From an uncultured Prevotellaceae bacterium (GTDB taxonomy: Bacteria; Bacteroidota; Bacteroidia; Bacteroidales; Bacteroidaceae), in contig CACYRS010000015.1 of NCBI GenBank assembly GCA_902776935.1, forward strand, positions 1 to 43,769: 43,769 nucleotides of DNA, given 5' to 3'. The translations under genes and the position numbers were made by a program. Positions 8,113 to 16,324 of the stretch are shown piece after piece. Positions within the stretch are counted from its first letter, which is position 1. Every line of letters begins with the position of its first letter. Below the pieces are notes generated by a model. That model had not been told where the DNA came from, made no database searches, and was given only the letters and a program-made list of their open reading frames with translations.

Positions 8113-10761
8113 TTATTTGAATGAGTCTGTCGTATATCCAAGTTTTTCCATTTCGAGTGAAGCCCAGATGAACGGGCCAACACCTTTGGCATCGTTGTCG
8201 CGGATTGGTTCATCGAGATAGTAGGCGAATGAACCATCTCTACGAGTGTTCTCTTTTACAGAGCCCTTTGGATTAACTTTCTTCATGGCTGCAATAACTT
8301 CCGGTGTAGCTGCCGGACCGAGACCAGCAACAGAACAGCAGTTGGTCAGAGAAATGGTCTTGTCGGCATTCACGCGGATAAAGTTCTGAATGATTCCTTT
8401 ATAAGCCTTTATACCAGCATCGAGGTATTTCTTTCCAAGGTAACCCTTGTTGGCTGCTTTCAACAGACCATAGGCAAACATGGCGGAAGCCGTTGACTCA
8501 AGATAGTTGCCTTCGCGGTTTGGAGAATCCATAACCTGATACCATACACCGGTTTTCTTATCCTGCCACTTGATGACTGCATCGAGATCCTTCTGAAGCA
8601 ACTCAATGACTTCGTTCCGACGGGCATAGTCCTCTGGCATAGCATCGAGAACCTCAATGAGTGCCATAGTAAACCACCCCTGAGCACGTCCCCAGCAGTG
8701 CTGTGACAGACCTGTCTCATTGTCGCTCCAGAAGGCCTTGCGGGTCTCATCGTATGCATGACGGTTCAGGCCTGTCTTAGGGTCTAATGTACGCTCGTAG
8801 GTGATTCTCAGCTGGTTTACAGCATCGTCATAGATCTTATTAGCATCCTTTGACTTATAAAGATTGGCTGCAGTCAGACATCGGAAGGGCAGTCCCATGA
8901 ATATACCATCAAGCCATACCTGGTAAGCATAGATGGCTTTGTGCCAGAATACCTTGTCGGCAATCGTGCGAGGCTGTTTCTGCAACTGCTTCATCATAGT
9001 CTGGATGGCCTTGAGGTTCTTGGTCTCGGGGTAGAGGTTATACATTCGTGTTACAAAATGTCCGGTACGGATATTGTCAAGGTTATAATCCAGGATGTCG
9101 TAGCCTCGGATGTCGCCTTTGGCATTGATCATGGTGTCGGTATATTCCTGACAATACTTACGGATTTCCTCGCCACCATATTTAATATACGTGTCAAGCA
9201 TACCCTCGAGTTCGATACCCATGACATAGCTCCATTTTGGCTTAGTCGAGAAATCCAGCAGATAGCTCTTTGGCACACGCTGCATCTCAGAGTAGGTGAG
9301 CCACTCGCTGTAGTGCTTGTAAGGAGCCTCTCGGAGTACGAGCTGACCATTGATGAAAAGATTCTCGTAAGTGATGTTCTCTGCCTTGCCTATCTGATGC
9401 ACAGGCTTCTTGGTTACACCGTCGAACTTACAGTTGCGGACAGTTATGTTGTTTACGGTGTAAGAGAGAGAGTCGGCCTCGTAGCCAACGATCATAACGC
9501 CATACTTAGACTTCTTACAGGTGACATTCTCCATCAACACGTCGCGTACGATAGGATAGTATCCGCGACAGCAAACCTCCTTTGGCTCGTAGTCGGTGTT
9601 GATCTTCAGCACTGCCTCATCACACTGACCTACGGTAACGTTACGCATGTTGATGTTCTCGATGATACCACCACGGCAAGAGTTGGTCTTTATGCGAAGC
9701 ACACGCTCCAGCTCAGGAGAGTCCATCACACAATCGTGAGCATATACGTTCTGGCAACCGCCGGAGATCTCAGAACCAACTACCACACCACCATGTCCGT
9801 TCTTCATCACACAGTTGCGGATGATGATGTTCTTCGAAGGCATATTTCTTTCGCGTCCATCACGGTTACGTCCACTCTTTATGGCGATACAGTCATCACC
9901 GGTATCGAAATAACAGTCCTCAATAAGCACTCTGTCGCAGCACTCTGGGTCGCAGCCGTCACCGTTAGGACCATCGTTGATCATCTTCACGCGACGAACT
10001 GTGATGTCGGTAGAGTGGAGTGGGTGGATAACCCAGAAGGGAGAACGCAGCAGGGTGATGTCTTCAAGGAGGATACCCTCGCACTTGTTGAAGCTAACGA
10101 GCTGAGGACGAAGACCGTCTTTTGGTCCGAACACACGTTCTGGTGAGCGCTCACCTTTCTCATTATACATTGGGATGCCGTCTTCGCCGTTCTTCAGCAG
10201 ACGGGGACGAGATTCAATCCTCTGGCTTATAATTCCCTCCTTCCAACCGAAGCGGGGATTACCGTTCCAGGGCCACCAGGCTTCATTGCTTCCACCGCCG
10301 TCGATGGTTCCCTTACCTGTGATGGCAATATCCTTTGCACCGAAGGCATATACACATGGTGAGAGATTGAAACACTCAAGCCCCTCCCATGAGGTCTCTA
10401 CAATGGGGTAGAGTTCTGGCTGGAAGGCAAACTCCAGCACAGCACCCTCCTGAACTTCGAGGTTTACACCGCTCTTCAGGGTGATGGCACCAGTGAGGAA
10501 TTTCTGTCCTGCAGGAACGATAACCTTTCCGCCGCCTTTCTTAGAACAAAGGTCGATAGCTTTCTGGATAGCTTTTTGATTCTTGGCAGCAGGAGCATCT
10601 ACTTTAGCATCATACTTGGTGATTACATACTCCTTGTCTGCAAACTTAGGAACTCGGATGCTCTGCTCAATCTGCTTGTACTGAGCCTCATCCCAAACTT
10701 TCGCTGCTGCAAGTGTGGGAACGAGCAGTGACAGCATCAGTAGTTGAATTAATCTCTTCAT
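8113..10761 (-). CDS. Two-enzyme protein: GH28 polygalacturonase plus GH105 unsaturated rhamno/galacturonyl hydrolase
   Basis: An 882-residue exported protein (signal peptide about 1-20, cleavage near AAA-K). Residues ~45-480 are GH28: N266-G-D268, D289-D290 in DTGDDCIAIKSG, NGH323GG and R356-I-K358 are the four conserved catalytic blocks. Residues ~505-880 are GH105 (YteR/YesR type, an (alpha/alpha)6 barrel): WLD618G carries the likely catalytic Asp, and HCWGRAQGW is the family signature. GH28 releases galacturonate from saturated ends. GH105 hydrolyses the 4,5-unsaturated uronic acid left by pectate lyase, matching the PL1 product of the next gene. No outer-membrane sorting tail is seen, so it probably works in the periplasm. 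It is first gene of the operon. Confidence 0.93.
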   Translation of the reverse strand: MKRLIQLLMLSLLVPTLAAAKVWDEAQYKQIEQSIRVPKFADKEYVITKYDAKVDAPAAKNQKAIQKAIDLCSKKGGGKVIVPAGQKFLTGAITLKSGVNLEVQEGAVLEFAFQPELYPIVETSWEGLECFNLSPCVYAFGAKDIAITGKGTIDGGGSNEAWWPWNGNPRFGWKEGIISQRIESRPRLLKNGEDGIPMYNEKGERSPERVFGPKDGLRPQLVSFNKCEGILLEDITLLRSPFWVIHPLHSTDITVRRVKMINDGPNGDGCDPECCDRVLIEDCYFDTGDDCIAIKSGRNRDGRERNMPSKNIIIRNCVMKNGHGGVVVGSEISGGCQNVYAHDCVMDSPELERVLRIKTNSCRGGIIENINMRNVTVGQCDEAVLKINTDYEPKEVCCRGYYPIVRDVLMENVTCKKSKYGVMIVGYEADSLSYTVNNITVRNCKFDGVTKKPVHQIGKAENITYENLFINGQLVLREAPYKHYSEWLTYSEMQRVPKSYLLDFSTKPKWSYVMGIELEGMLDTYIKYGGEEIRKYCQEYTDTMINAKGDIRGYDILDYNLDNIRTGHFVTRMYNLYPETKNLKAIQTMMKQLQKQPRTIADKVFWHKAIYAYQVWLDGIFMGLPFRCLTAANLYKSKDANKIYDDAVNQLRITYERTLDPKTGLNRHAYDETRKAFWSDNETGLSQHCWGRAQGWFTMALIEVLDAMPEDYARRNEVIELLQKDLDAVIKWQDKKTGVWYQVMDSPNREGNYLESTASAMFAYGLLKAANKGYLGKKYLDAGIKAYKGIIQNFIRVNADKTISLTNCCSVAGLGPAATPEVIAAMKKVNPKGSVKENTRRDGSFAYYLDEPIRDNDAKGVGPFIWASLEMEKLGYTTDSFK

Positions 10762-10809
10762 GTTATGTTTTAAGTAAATTTTGTTAGCTTGTAGTTTACA
10801 AATCCGGAT

Positions 10810-10818
10810 GCAAATTTA
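10810..10818 (-). promoter_or_regulatory. -7 promoter box for the pectin operon
   Basis: The minus strand reads TAAATTTGC, 48 bases before the ATG at 10761. No good -33 TTTG is found 19-21 bases upstream, which would fit an activator-dependent promoter. Confidence 0.55.
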
Positions 10819-10858
10819 CGAAGAAATCGTGATTCTACACCATATTATTAATTAAATA

Positions 10859-10874
10859 ATAACGTAAACGTTAT
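10859..10874. promoter_or_regulatory. Perfect inverted repeat upstream of the pectin operon, possible operator
   Basis: ATAACGT-AA-ACGTTAT: two 7-base arms around 2 bases, a typical size for a dimeric regulator site. It lies about 40 bases upstream of the -7 box, just beyond the expected -33 position, in the only long gap before the operon. It could equally be chance in an AT-rich gap. No regulator gene is adjacent. Confidence 0.35.
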
Positions 10875-10905
10875 CAAAAAAGGTTGGCAACAATTGCTGC
10901 CAACC
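10875..10905 (-). terminator. Intrinsic terminator of the ROK kinase gene
   Basis: An 8-base perfect stem (GGTTGGCA at 10882-10889, TGCCAACC at 10898-10905) with an 8-base loop. On the minus strand it is followed by a run of six T. It lies 29 bases after the stop at 10935 and separates this gene from the pectin operon. Confidence 0.75.
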
Positions 10906-10934
10906 TCTTATAGTAAAATGATTTTTATCGTTTA

Positions 10935-11921
10935 TCAGATTTCCCATCCGATAGCAGAAGCGCCGAGTACAGCTGCAGAAGCACCGTCGAGGCCGCTAAC
11001 CAGGAACTGAGCCTTACCCTTGAAGATCTTCAGCACGTGAGCTTCGTAAGCCTCACGGATAGGTTTCATGATCAACTCGCCTGCCTTAACCATTCCTCCG
11101 AAGAAGATGAATGCCTCAGGACTGCTGAATGCTGCGAAGTCGGCACAAGCCTCACCAAGCATCTTGCCAGTGAACTCGTAGATCTCCTTTGCAAGCTCGT
11201 CACCCTTGCCGGCAGCGATGGATACATCGAGAGAGGTAATCTTCTCTGGGTCCATATCACGGAGGATACTTGGACGGTCGGTCTTTGTAAGCAACTCACG
11301 AGCTGTACGAGCAACACCAGTAGCAGAGCAATATGCCTCAAGACAACCTGTACGGCCACATCCGCAGCTACGGCCTTCAGCACCACGAACCATCGTTACG
11401 TGTCCGAGCTCTCCGGCAAATCCGTCATGTCCATAGAGAAGCTGACCGTTTACCACGATACCTGATCCGACACCTGTTCCGAGAGTGATGACGATGAAGT
11501 TCTTCATGCCACGTGCAACACCATACACCATCTCTCCGATAGCAGCGGCGTTAGCATCGTTGGTAAGGGCTACAGGGATGTTGTTAAGACGCTCGCTGAA
11601 TAATTTTGCGAGGGGCACAACGCCATTATGAGCCCAAGGGAGGTTGGGAGCAAACTCAATGGTTCCTTTATAGTAATTGCCGTTAGGGGCTCCGATACCC
11701 ATCGCCTTGATGGTTTCGATGCCGCCAACCTGCTCGATGATTACCTGAAGGGCTTCTACACAGGCGTCGACATAGTCTTCTACCTTATCGTAGCCGCCAG
11801 TCTTGATGGCTGTGGTTGCCTTAATCTCACCACGGGCGTCTACAATACCGAAAACTGAGTTTGTTCCTCCTAAGTCCAAGCCGATAACGTAAGGCTTGAT
11901 TGTTGCGTTCTGTTCGTTCAT
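10935..11921 (-). CDS. ROK-family sugar kinase, probable glucokinase
   Basis: A 328-residue cytoplasmic protein with ROK features in order: GLDLGGTNSVFG (ATP phosphate binding) near residue 14, NDANAAAIGE with the catalytic Asp near 120, TLGTGVGSG, GELGHVT, then the zinc motif CGCGRTGCLEAYCS, and GGM in the C-terminal lobe. Length is normal. ROK kinases of this form phosphorylate glucose, or sometimes mannose or N-acetylated sugars, with ATP; the specificity cannot be fixed from sequence alone. It appears to be a single-gene unit with its own terminator and a -7 box (minus strand TAATTTTGT at 11970-11978), so its place next to the pectin operon need not mean co-regulation. Confidence 0.9.
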   Translation of the reverse strand: MNEQNATIKPYVIGLDLGGTNSVFGIVDARGEIKATTAIKTGGYDKVEDYVDACVEALQVIIEQVGGIETIKAMGIGAPNGNYYKGTIEFAPNLPWAHNGVVPLAKLFSERLNNIPVALTNDANAAAIGEMVYGVARGMKNFIVITLGTGVGSGIVVNGQLLYGHDGFAGELGHVTMVRGAEGRSCGCGRTGCLEAYCSATGVARTARELLTKTDRPSILRDMDPEKITSLDVSIAAGKGDELAKEIYEFTGKMLGEACADFAAFSSPEAFIFFGGMVKAGELIMKPIREAYEAHVLKIFKGKAQFLVSGLDGASAAVLGASAIGWEI

Positions 11922-11969
11922 AAATATTGGTTTTTATTTCTTTTTGTTAATATTCTCCACTTACAAGCC

Positions 11970-11978
11970 ACAAAATTA
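11970..11978 (-). promoter_or_regulatory. -7 promoter box for the ROK kinase gene
   Basis: The minus strand reads TAATTTTGT (TAnnTTTG), 49 bases upstream of the ATG at 11921. No clear -33 element. Confidence 0.45.
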
Positions 11979-12043
11979 CAAAAAAAACTTCTATAAAGCA
12001 TCATTTTTACGGAAATTAACCATCTCAATATCGAATTTTTTAT

Positions 12044-12052
12044 TAACTTTGC
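12044..12052 (+). promoter_or_regulatory. -7 promoter box for the second SpoIIE-type gene
   Basis: TAACTTTGC, identical to the -7 box of the paralogous gene at 1426. Transcription would start near 12057, making the ATG at 12073 more likely than 12061 and ruling out starts further upstream. Confidence 0.6.
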
Positions 12053-12072
12053 CGCGAGAAATGAGAAAATCG

Positions 12073-14133
12073 ATGAAAGAAAGGAATCATGCAAAGTTAA
12101 TCTGTAGTGTTCTGTTTACAGCTTGCGTCATATTGTTATCTTCGTGTGGACAGACGAAGGAGGCAAGAATGCTCAGAGCCTCAAAGGCTGACAGTCTGAT
12201 ATTCGATATCGGTACTCATAAGGATTATGACCGCATGATTGCTGTTACCGACAGTTTCGAGAAAGTAGGGGATATATCTCCCCTCAATGCCGACAGATGG
12301 CGTGGTGCCGCATATTATCACATGGGACAGTACCAGAAGTCGGAGGAATGCTACCATAGTGCTCTTGAACATGAGATGAAGGACGATCACGACTATATGA
12401 GTTATATTAAGGTGGCTCGTCGTCTTTCGGAACTGTTGCTCGTAAGAGGAGATTTCGAAGGCTCATTGCGAATAGCTGTGCCTGCTGTCAAGAAGATGGA
12501 AGAAGGTGGCTTCGGATCGGATATCGACTATGCGATATTGTTAAATAATATCGGGTGCTGTCAGATTAATCTCGGACGTGACGAAGAGGCAAAGGAGAGT
12601 TTCCTTATTGCACGAGAACATTATGCTAACCGTTGGCAGACGGATAGTACAAGTAGAGGCTTCCAAGAGGCGGTTATCGGTACGGTTTACACAAGTTTGG
12701 CATATATCAATACCCGGCGTTATGCAGAGTCAATCTACTGGATTGACCGTACGGAGATGCTTCTTAACAAGTATCGTGAAAAACATGATGCGAGGTTAGA
12801 ATATTTCGATGAATATCAGGGTAGGATAGAAATTATGCGTGCTGTGGCACTTCAGGGTCTGAACAAACCTGCTGAAGCAGCTGAGGCTTATCGGGCTTTC
12901 TGGGAGACGGAATACTCGAAGACTCCGCGTGGACATATCAATGCCAACGACTATCTCGTTGCCGCAGAGCGTTATGCTGAGGCTGCATATAACTACAGAT
13001 TTCTTGACAATATGGTCGAAGAGGTGGGGCTGAAACCATCCCTCGACAACATTCAACTGTATATGCTGCCTAAGTATCATGCCAATGCCGAATCCGGACG
13101 CTGGGACTCTGCAAGAGTTGTCGGTGCAAAGATTCTCGGTATGCTAGACAGTGTTATTGTTGCACATAAGAACAGTACTACCGCAGAACTGGCAACTATC
13201 TATGACACCAATGGTAAGAAGTCAGAGATAGCACGACAGCAAGCAGATATGGCACGTCAGAGACTTGTTGCCGGGGCGGTGACTATGGTGTTGGTGTTCA
13301 CCTTCTTGCTGATATATATATTGCATAAGCGCAAGTCGACACATAAGCTTGCTGCTGCCCACCAGAAGTTACAGGAGGCGTATGACAAACTTGAGGAGAC
13401 TACTGCCGCAAAAGAGCGTATAGAGAGTGAATTGCGTATTGCAAGAGACATACAGCAGTCGATGGTGCCAAGTGTTTTCCCTGAGAGAGAGGGACTGGAT
13501 CTCTTTGGCTCCATGAAGCCTGCAAAGGCCGTTGGTGGCGATCTCTTCGGGTATCTGCTTGATGGAGACAGCCTGTATTTCTGTTTGGGAGATGTCAGCG
13601 GAAAGGGTGTTCCGGCTTCCCTCTTTATGGCACAAGCAAACAGACTGTTCCGTACTTTTGCCTCTCAGAATATGATGCCAGCAGAGATCCTTACCAGGAT
13701 GAATGCCGCACTAACGGAGAATAATGAACAGGGTATGTTCGTTACGATGTTCATCGGACTAGTGGATCTTAAGACAGGTCATCTCGAATTCTGTAACGCA
13801 GGACATAACCCACCAATAATCTTACCTGAGGGTAAGTTTGTTGACGTGTTACCCAATGCTCCTGTTGGCTTATGGCCTGGTCTCGAATATGAAGGTGAGA
13901 GCATAGACAGTATAAAGGGTTGTCCGCTGTTCCTATATTCCGACGGTCTTAATGAGGCCGAGAACAGGGCTCAGGAACAGTTCGGTGATGATCATCTGCT
14001 GGATCTGCTTAAGCATACGAAATTTCAGAATGCACGTCAGGCTGTTGAGGTGATGGAGGCAGAGGTAGAGAAATTCCGTGACGGTGCAGAACCAAATGAC
14101 GACCTTACAATGATGGGTGTTAGTGTAAAGTAA
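12073..14133 (+). CDS. Second membrane SpoIIE/PP2C-type phosphatase with periplasmic TPR sensor
   Basis: A 686-residue paralogue of the gene at 1426 with the same layout. It has a canonical lipobox (LLSSC, Cys25), a TPR-like periplasmic part (blocks such as AAYYHMGQYQKSEECYHSAL), a membrane segment at about 397-418 (VAGAVTMVLVFTFLLIYIL), a short coiled coil (HKLAAAHQKLQEAYDKLEE) and a SpoIIE domain from about 450. Motifs GGDLFGY, GDVSGKGVPASLF, AGHNPP, YSDGLNEAEN and NDDLTMM are intact. A helical linker before the phosphatase probably carries the signal across the membrane. The periplasmic halves have diverged far more than the phosphatase halves, suggesting different inputs and perhaps a shared target. 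I chose ATG 12073; ATG 12061 is in frame and possible but would leave almost no leader. Confidence 0.88.
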   Translation: MKERNHAKLICSVLFTACVILLSSCGQTKEARMLRASKADSLIFDIGTHKDYDRMIAVTDSFEKVGDISPLNADRWRGAAYYHMGQYQKSEECYHSALEHEMKDDHDYMSYIKVARRLSELLLVRGDFEGSLRIAVPAVKKMEEGGFGSDIDYAILLNNIGCCQINLGRDEEAKESFLIAREHYANRWQTDSTSRGFQEAVIGTVYTSLAYINTRRYAESIYWIDRTEMLLNKYREKHDARLEYFDEYQGRIEIMRAVALQGLNKPAEAAEAYRAFWETEYSKTPRGHINANDYLVAAERYAEAAYNYRFLDNMVEEVGLKPSLDNIQLYMLPKYHANAESGRWDSARVVGAKILGMLDSVIVAHKNSTTAELATIYDTNGKKSEIARQQADMARQRLVAGAVTMVLVFTFLLIYILHKRKSTHKLAAAHQKLQEAYDKLEETTAAKERIESELRIARDIQQSMVPSVFPEREGLDLFGSMKPAKAVGGDLFGYLLDGDSLYFCLGDVSGKGVPASLFMAQANRLFRTFASQNMMPAEILTRMNAALTENNEQGMFVTMFIGLVDLKTGHLEFCNAGHNPPIILPEGKFVDVLPNAPVGLWPGLEYEGESIDSIKGCPLFLYSDGLNEAENRAQEQFGDDHLLDLLKHTKFQNARQAVEVMEAEVEKFRDGAEPNDDLTMMGVSVK

Positions 14134-14211
14134 AACCTTGTCATTACACAGAAAAGCGATGGAAAAAGAAAAATAATCGGCTAAAATCTGTGTAGTATCT
14201 GAAATTTTTAG

Positions 14212-14220
14212 TACCTTTGC
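14212..14220 (+). promoter_or_regulatory. -7 promoter box for the nine-gene run
   Basis: TACCTTTGC lies only 7 bases before the ATG at 14228, so the transcript would have a leader of a few bases at most. A TCTG at 14187-14190 is a poor -33 candidate. Confidence 0.55.
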
Positions 14221-14227
14221 ACCTGAT

Positions 14228-14893
14228 ATGCCATTTTATGTACCAATAAACATATTGGATTTCATCTTCAAGGGGATGATGATCGGGGTGATAGCAAGTG
14301 CTCCGATGGGACCTGTAGGTATCCTTTGTGTGCAACGAACATTGAACAAGGGTCGTTGGTATGGTCTTGCAACAGGTGTCGGGGCGTCTGTCAGCGATAT
14401 CATCTATGCTGCCTTTGCAGGATTTGGTATGTCGTTTGTGATGGATCTCATCAATAATGATCAGAACCGGTTTTATCTTCAGATAGGTGGTAGTATTATG
14501 CTACTATGTTTTGGCTTGTATACCTATCGCTCTGATCCTACGAGAAAGATGCATCAGTCAGGTCAGCAGAAAGGTACACTATGGTATAATGCCTGGACGG
14601 CATTTCTCGTAACATTCTCCAATCCCCTGATAATATTCCTTTTCCTCGCAATGTTCGCCCAGTTTGCATTCGTGTTGCCGAGTCATCCTTTTGAGATGTT
14701 AGTAGGTTTTGCGAGTATCGTAGGAGGTGCATTGCTATGGTGGTGGGGGCTTACGTGGCTGGTGGATAAGATAAGGACTAAGTTTGATACGAATGGCATA
14801 AAGATTATTAATCAGGTGATTGGCGTTGCCGTGATTGTAGGAAGCATCATTATGCTACTTGGGGTAACAACAAACCTCGTGAGATTCTTCTAG
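14228..14893 (+). CDS. LysE/RhtB-family membrane exporter
   Basis: A 221-residue protein of about six hydrophobic segments. The first contains GVIASAPMGPVGILCVQRTL, matching the LysE/RhtB signature (G-x-x-x-P-G-P). A later segment has FLVTFSNPLIIFLFLAMFA, matching the second conserved NP block. The family exports amino acids or related small molecules by proton exchange; the substrate here is unknown. It is first in a tightly packed run, 23 bases before the DUF4924 gene. The start is supported by length, although the promoter box is extremely close; the alternative ATG at 14276 would remove part of the first membrane segment. Confidence 0.85.
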   Translation: MPFYVPINILDFIFKGMMIGVIASAPMGPVGILCVQRTLNKGRWYGLATGVGASVSDIIYAAFAGFGMSFVMDLINNDQNRFYLQIGGSIMLLCFGLYTYRSDPTRKMHQSGQQKGTLWYNAWTAFLVTFSNPLIIFLFLAMFAQFAFVLPSHPFEMLVGFASIVGGALLWWWGLTWLVDKIRTKFDTNGIKIINQVIGVAVIVGSIIMLLGVTTNLVRFF

Positions 14894-14916
14894 CCCGGAT
14901 TTACTGTTTATTTAAG

Positions 14917-15465
14917 ATGTTTGTAGCTCAGGAATTAAGAAAAAAGAATATTGCTGAATATCTGCTGTATATGTGGCAGATAGAGGATACTATACGTGCT
15001 TTCGACTGTCAGTTGAGACGTATCCGCGATGAGTGGGTGGCACAGTATAACTATAGTGATGAACAAAAGGAAGAGGAGTTAGACTGGTTTGGTAACCTTA
15101 TCCGAATGATGAATCAGGAAGGATGTCGCGAGAAAGGACATCTGCAGATTAACAAGGTAACGATGCAGACACTTATCGAACTGCATGAGCAGTTGTTGCA
15201 GTCTACGAAGTTCCCGTTTTATAATGCTGAGTATTACAAGGTGTTGCCATACATCGTGGAACTTCGCAACAAAGGTGCCAATAAGGAAGAGAATGAGATA
15301 GAAACCTGTTTCAACTCGCTTTACGGAGTGATGCTTCTCCGACTGCAGAAGAAAGAGCTTACTCCTGATACTGCTCATGCAGTCAAGGAGATAACCACAT
15401 TCATAGGAATGCTCTCGGATTACTATCATAAGGACAAGACAGAAGGACTGAAATTTGAAGATTGA
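14917..15465 (+). CDS. DUF4924 family protein
   Basis: A 182-residue soluble, helix-rich protein. The opening (MFVAQELRKKNIAEYLLYMW, then QIEDTIRA) matches my memory of the Bacteroidota-specific DUF4924 family, whose function is unknown. There is no signal peptide or membrane segment. It sits 23 bases after the exporter gene and 3 bases before rfbD, so it is co-transcribed with both. A regulatory or structural role is possible; nothing in the sequence indicates catalysis. Confidence 0.82.
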   Translation: MFVAQELRKKNIAEYLLYMWQIEDTIRAFDCQLRRIRDEWVAQYNYSDEQKEEELDWFGNLIRMMNQEGCREKGHLQINKVTMQTLIELHEQLLQSTKFPFYNAEYYKVLPYIVELRNKGANKEENEIETCFNSLYGVMLLRLQKKELTPDTAHAVKEITTFIGMLSDYYHKDKTEGLKFED

Positions 15466-15468
15466 TAT

Positions 15469-16320
15469 ATGAATATTCTTGTGACAGGCTGTAATGGCCA
15501 GTTGGGAAACGAAATGCAATTGCTTGAGAAGGAGAATCCCCAGCATACGTATTTTAATACGGATGTGGCAGAATTGGATATTACCGATCAGGATGCCATA
15601 GAGAGATTTGTTTTTGAGAATGATATCGACGGCATTGTTAACTGTGCCGCTTATACTGCTGTTGACAAGGCTGAGGACAATGAGGAGCTTTGTACGAAAC
15701 TTAATGCTGAGGCTCCTGCATATCTTGCTGCATCAGTAGGAAAACGAGGAGGCTGGATGATACAGATAAGCACAGACTACGTGTTTGATGGTACCCAGCA
15801 TACTCCTTATACTGAGGATGACGATACCTGTCCTAACAGCGTTTATGGAAAGACGAAGCTTGTAGGAGAGTTGAATGTCCAGAAGTTCTGTGATAATTCG
15901 ATGATTATTCGTACGGCATGGCTCTATTCCACATTTGGCAACAACTTTGTGAAGACGATGATACGTCTGGGCAATGAGAGACCTGAGTTGGGTGTTATCT
16001 TCGACCAGATAGGTACCCCGACTTATGCGAGAGACCTCGCTGTGGCGATATTCACTGCTATAAATAAGGGCATTGTGCCAGGAGTATATCATTTTTCCAA
16101 CGAGGGAGTGATATCATGGTATGATTTCACTAAGGCTATTCATCGTATTGCAGGCATAAGGACATGTCATGTGCGTCCTCTGCATACTGCAGAATATCCC
16201 ACACCAGCCAAGCGTCCTCACTACAGTGTGCTTGACAAGACTAAGATAAAGCAGGTTTACAGCATCGATATCCCATATTGGGAGGAGAGTCTTGCAGAGT
16301 GCGTCAAGAAATTAATTTAG
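15469..16320 (+). CDS. rfbD: dTDP-4-dehydrorhamnose reductase
   Basis: A 283-residue short-chain (extended) dehydrogenase. It starts [16 protein letters not shown], the NAD(P)-binding GxxGxxG loop in its RmlD form. It has [20 protein letters not shown], the catalytic YGKTK (Tyr/Lys) and IRTAWLYS. It reduces dTDP-4-keto-rhamnose to dTDP-L-rhamnose, the last step of rhamnose donor synthesis for surface polysaccharides. rfbA is in this window at 24859 in a different operon; rfbB and rfbC are not seen. It is four bases before prfC, with translation probably coupled. Confidence 0.93.
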   Translation: MNILVTGCNGQLGNEMQLLEKENPQHTYFNTDVAELDITDQDAIERFVFENDIDGIVNCAAYTAVDKAEDNEELCTKLNAEAPAYLAASVGKRGGWMIQISTDYVFDGTQHTPYTEDDDTCPNSVYGKTKLVGELNVQKFCDNSMIIRTAWLYSTFGNNFVKTMIRLGNERPELGVIFDQIGTPTYARDLAVAIFTAINKGIVPGVYHFSNEGVISWYDFTKAIHRIAGIRTCHVRPLHTAEYPTPAKRPHYSVLDKTKIKQVYSIDIPYWEESLAECVKKLI

Positions 16321-16324
16321 AATT

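Noticed and set aside
8941-10146. Long 401-codon open frame on the plus strand
   Set aside because: It is antisense to the GH28-GH105 gene, whose motifs are intact. The predicted protein has no recognisable domain, so it is a shadow frame.
11896-12072. Longer N-terminus for the second SpoIIE-type protein
   Set aside because: The in-frame extension overlaps the ROK gene start and crosses the -7 box; the lipobox start at 12073 matches the paralogue.
14145-14194. 8-base inverted repeat TACACAGA / TCTGTGTA before the LysE-type gene
   Set aside because: The arms are 34 bases apart with no T tract after them; it could be a weak terminator for the SpoIIE gene but I see no support beyond chance.
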